A DNA stretch of 64,000 nt from the NCBI RefSeq assembly GCF_000183135.1, contig NC_014734.1:744001-808000 (forward strand), in the 5' to 3' direction. Position numbers and translations under genes: made by a program. Below the pieces are notes generated by a model. That model did not search any database. It was not told where the DNA came from and saw only the letters and a list, made by a program, of their open reading frames with translations. The stretch comes from Paludibacter propionicigenes WB4 (GTDB lineage: Bacteria > Bacteroidota > Bacteroidia > Bacteroidales > Paludibacteraceae). Each line of letters begins with the position of its first letter. The stretch's first letter is position 1. Positions 61,571-64,000 of the stretch are shown in pieces.

Positions 61571-61803
61571 TAAGTAAATGAGAATTATTGTTGATATGTT
61601 TTTTTGTCGCATAGTTCACACTAGTTTTAAATAGAAGATATAAGTCTAAGAAAACACATAGCATTATCCCGAATGCGGGATAATTTCAGACTGAGCAAAA
61701 GTATCGTCAGATACTTTTACTATGTGGCCTAAGTCTTTTTCTCTCATAATTTCTATGTGTGCTATTGTGCTAAAACAGATCATTAAATATTAGCAACTAC
61801 TTA
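61571..61803. repeat. long interspersed repeat R2, copy 2, in the GH97 leader
   Basis: It aligns to 23295-23527 at the same length, with paired changes in the central hairpins (AAAGTATC/GATACTTT here, AGAGTATC/GATACTCT there). It ends 22 bases before the GH97 ATG, so it probably forms the leader or promoter region of that operon. No gene is seen from 61338 to 61570. Confidence 0.85.
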
Positions 61804-61825
61804 CGTAAAACCAATTAAATCAATA

Positions 61826-63709
61826 ATGAAAAAAACACGAAACGTAATTCTTGCAGCATTCTTTTTGTTCTCCGGAACGGTTGCTGTGTCTGCTCAAAAA
61901 GAAGTAAAAATTCAAAGTCCTGACAAACAGCTTTCCGCGCTGGTTTCTGTTACCCCCGAAGGACGTTTATCTTATTCAATTTATTCAAAAAACGTACAGG
62001 TATTAGCCCCATCGCCCCTGGGTTTGATTGTGGACAGTATTGATTTAGGCAATAAATCCAAAATAACGTCGAAAACCCTGTACAGAAGCATAGATGAGAC
62101 TTATACTACTGTAGGAAATCACCCTTTGGTTCGCAATCGTGCCAATGAAGCCGATATCGCTGTTGAAGCATCGGGCAAAGCGTATAAACTGATTGTACGG
62201 GTTTACAACGATGGTGTTGCTATACGTTATACCTTGCCCAAAGGAGCAAAATATATAAACGGCGAAATGACTGCCTGGAACCTACCCGCCAAAACAGGCA
62301 AGGTTGCGTGGTCGGGTTTTAGTCAGAGCTACGAAGCATTGAGTTATGTGACTAAGCTTGACAGCATTCCTACCGATAAAACCATAATGGGTCCCATTAC
62401 CTTTGAGGTTGGCGGATGTTACCTGTCTGTCTCCGAAGCAGATTGCGAAACTTTCTCCGATTTGGCTTTCGTGCGTAAAGGTCATCTGCTGAAAGCCGAT
62501 TTTCCTTTCGCCAAAAAAGGCTGGGAAATAAAAAGCAGACCCGATAACGGACCGTTGGTGCTAAACGGAACCTATCTTAATCAATCGGTGTCTCCGTGGC
62601 GTACAACTATAGTTACCCGAAATATGACAGACCTTGTAAATTCGGACTTATTGATGAACCTGTGTCCGGCTCCTGCCAACGGTATGGACTTTTCGTGGGT
62701 ACAACCCGGACGTTGCTTGTGGCAATGGTGGAGTGTTGGCAGTCCGAGATACGATGATCAGAAAAACTGGTACGATGCTGCTGCAAAACTAAAGTGGGAA
62801 TATTATCTGGTGGACGATGGTTGGCGTAACTGGCGCAAAGAAGATAAAGACCAGTGGGCATTGCTTGCCGAAGTGATTGCTTATGGAAAAACAGTGGGCG
62901 TGAAATCCATTGTTTGGGTCGATTCTAAAGAAATGCGCGAAGGTGATAAACGCCGCACGTATTTAGAAAAAGTAAAAGCGCTTGGTGCCGATGGAATCAA
63001 GATTGACTTTATACCCGATGCTACTTCCGATATCATGCAATGGTATATGGCCACAGCACAAGATTGCGCCGAATTAAAATTACTCCTGAATTTTCATGGT
63101 AGTGTGAAACCAACAGGTTTACGCCGTACATATCCTATGGACATTACACGCGAAGCTGTGCGTGGCAACGAATATCACATGACTAGATACAGACGTGTAG
63201 CTCCATTCGAGCAGGATGTATGTCTGCCTTTTACCCGTTATATGGCCGGGGCTGCCGATTTTACTCCGGTAATACTGGATCCTAAACAACTTACGTCTAA
63301 GAAATATACCTGGGCGCACGAGTTTTCTCAAGCCATAGTATATCTTTCGCCGATTACGCATTTTACCGATCAGTATAAGTTCTATCTGGAAAGCCCCATG
63401 CTGGACTTATTCCGGGAAATACCTACTGTATGGGACGAGACCCTAGTATTGCCTTGCACCAGCATGGGTGAAGTAGTGGCTTTTGCCCGTCGTAAAGGGG
63501 ATCGTTGGTGGATAGGTGTAATGAATGGTGGTACTGAAAGAGAGGTAAAGATCAATTTGAATTTCCTCAAAAAATCAACAAAGGCTACCTTGATTTACGA
63601 CGATAAAGCGAGCAATACCAGCATTGATCGTCAGGAGAAAACCGTATCGCCCAAGGATGTACTGACTATCTCCTTAGTACCGGGAGGTGGATTTGCAGCT
63701 CGTCTTTAA
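61826..63709 (+). CDS. glycoside hydrolase family 97 enzyme, secreted
   Basis: The 627-residue protein has a signal peptide (NVILAAFFLFSGTVAVSAQ), a beta-sandwich N-terminal domain and a TIM barrel with QWWSVGSPRYDD, YYLVDDGW, GIKIDF (Asp394), LLNFHGSVKPTGLRRTYP and REAVRGNEY. GH97 enzymes act on alpha-glucosides or alpha-galactosides in a calcium-dependent way. Asp in the KIDF position is the nucleophile of retaining members, where inverting SusB-like enzymes lack it, so an alpha-galactosidase-type retaining enzyme is more likely. It heads an operon with the esterase gene 49 bases on. Confidence 0.92.
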   Translation: MKKTRNVILAAFFLFSGTVAVSAQKEVKIQSPDKQLSALVSVTPEGRLSYSIYSKNVQVLAPSPLGLIVDSIDLGNKSKITSKTLYRSIDETYTTVGNHPLVRNRANEADIAVEASGKAYKLIVRVYNDGVAIRYTLPKGAKYINGEMTAWNLPAKTGKVAWSGFSQSYEALSYVTKLDSIPTDKTIMGPITFEVGGCYLSVSEADCETFSDLAFVRKGHLLKADFPFAKKGWEIKSRPDNGPLVLNGTYLNQSVSPWRTTIVTRNMTDLVNSDLLMNLCPAPANGMDFSWVQPGRCLWQWWSVGSPRYDDQKNWYDAAAKLKWEYYLVDDGWRNWRKEDKDQWALLAEVIAYGKTVGVKSIVWVDSKEMREGDKRRTYLEKVKALGADGIKIDFIPDATSDIMQWYMATAQDCAELKLLLNFHGSVKPTGLRRTYPMDITREAVRGNEYHMTRYRRVAPFEQDVCLPFTRYMAGAADFTPVILDPKQLTSKKYTWAHEFSQAIVYLSPITHFTDQYKFYLESPMLDLFREIPTVWDETLVLPCTSMGEVVAFARRKGDRWWIGVMNGGTEREVKINLNFLKKSTKATLIYDDKASNTSIDRQEKTVSPKDVLTISLVPGGGFAARL

Positions 63710-63758
63710 ATCCGGATTTAGCCTTATTACAGCTTAATATTTAAAAATCAATATACAT

Positions 63759-64000
63759 ATGAAAACAAAACTTAGTATCATCCTGGTGGTTATGTTTATC
63801 ACCGTTTCCGGAACATTTGCTCAAAAAGCCAAAAAAACTGATCCTAAATTCTTTATTTATCTCTGTTTTGGTCAGTCCAATATGGAAGCAGGAGCACGTC
63901 CTGAAGAACAAGACAAAGTGGTGGACGAAAGATTCCAGATGCTTGCCGCTGTGGATAATAACAAACTGAACCGCGTAAAAGGCAATTGGTATGTAGCTAC
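63759..64000 (+). CDS. sialate O-acetylesterase / carbohydrate esterase-like protein (3' end outside window)
   Basis: The first 80 residues are visible: a signal peptide (MKTKLSIILVVMFITVSGTF, AQ) and FFIYLCFGQSNMEAGARPEEQD. GQSNM contains the nucleophile Ser of the SGNH-like sialate O-acetylesterase/acetylxylan esterase (CE6-like) group. It is 49 bases after the GH97 gene on the same strand, suggesting joint action on acetylated plant glycans. Confidence 0.85.
   Translation, partial: MKTKLSIILVVMFITVSGTFAQKAKKTDPKFFIYLCFGQSNMEAGARPEEQDKVVDERFQMLAAVDNNKLNRVKGNWYVA

Noticed and set aside
61407-61664. 85-residue minus-strand frame between R1 and R2
   Set aside because: It overlaps the R2 repeat, has no recognisable features, and the corresponding part of R2 copy 1 does not keep it.
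1-64000. tRNA, rRNA or diversity-generating retroelement
   Set aside because: I found no cloverleaf-like sequence, rRNA segment or reverse transcriptase gene by reading. A covariance search would be needed to exclude small RNAs.

Overview
The window comes from a chromosome of an anaerobic, polysaccharide-degrading member of Bacteroidota, most likely order Bacteroidales. Supporting signs are TAnnTTTG-type -7 promoter boxes, the absence of obvious Shine-Dalgarno sites, Bacteroidales-typical families (DUF6261, DUF4494, small fibronectin-III proteins, GH97, GH9) and a membrane pyrophosphatase. A Paludibacter-like genus is possible, but this is inference. I saw no rRNA, tRNA, CRISPR array or integrase.

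Layout. 0-4 kb: core metabolism (end of maeB, gcvT, pepT). 4-8.4 kb: a DUF6261 gene with a phased palindrome array upstream, then a small accessory module (DUF559 nuclease and two unknown genes) between copies of a CCCCTAAAGGGG-type repeat. 8.4-22.4 kb: radical-SAM protein YgiQ, a two-gene radical-SAM/DUF4130 DNA-metabolism pair, a DUF255 thioredoxin-like protein, a GtrA/glycosyltransferase/metallo-hydrolase operon, a PIF1-like helicase and a GH9 cellulase. 22.4-28 kb: accessory region with DoxX, two DHFR-like reductases, a 54-residue membrane protein, a YcxB-like protein and a TOPRIM-domain protein with conserved junction sequences, ending in a 19-unit array against rlmN. 28-46 kb: housekeeping block (rlmN, FNR-like reductase, tilS, folC, def, ruvX, hppA, DUF4494, yggS-type gene, M48 protease, mtnN) and then an S41 peptidase, a CPBP protease and an ABC exporter. 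46-58 kb: AT-rich accessory island with every gene on the minus strand. It holds a secreted 21-residue-repeat protein, GNAT, a REP-associated transposase (RAYT), secreted and membrane proteins, one frameshifted gene and a 1360-residue helicase-nuclease that looks like a single-gene defence system. 58-64 kb: a small fibronectin-III protein with a third phased array upstream, a LuxR-type regulator, a repeat-rich stretch and the start of a carbohydrate operon (GH97 plus a GQSNM-type esterase).

The most unusual signal is a set of three tandem arrays (4.9, 27.6 and 59.2 kb). Their sequences are unrelated, yet each is a run of short palindromes with centres exactly 21 or 22 bp apart, about two helical turns. 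I could find no indel in any of them, although the units differ by many substitutions. Two lie directly 5' of single-gene units of Bacteroidales families with no known function (DUF6261, small FnIII). In the first array the last site is the exact reverse complement of its siblings and is still in phase. This looks like selection on centre-to-centre spacing of symmetric sites.

The window is also rich in nested and interspersed palindromic repeats: composite elements of 120-150 bp, 20-25 bp fillers inserted into them, a repeat pair shared by 22.6-23.5 kb and 61.1-61.8 kb, and a RAYT gene next to a REP pair whose second copy lies 11 kb away.
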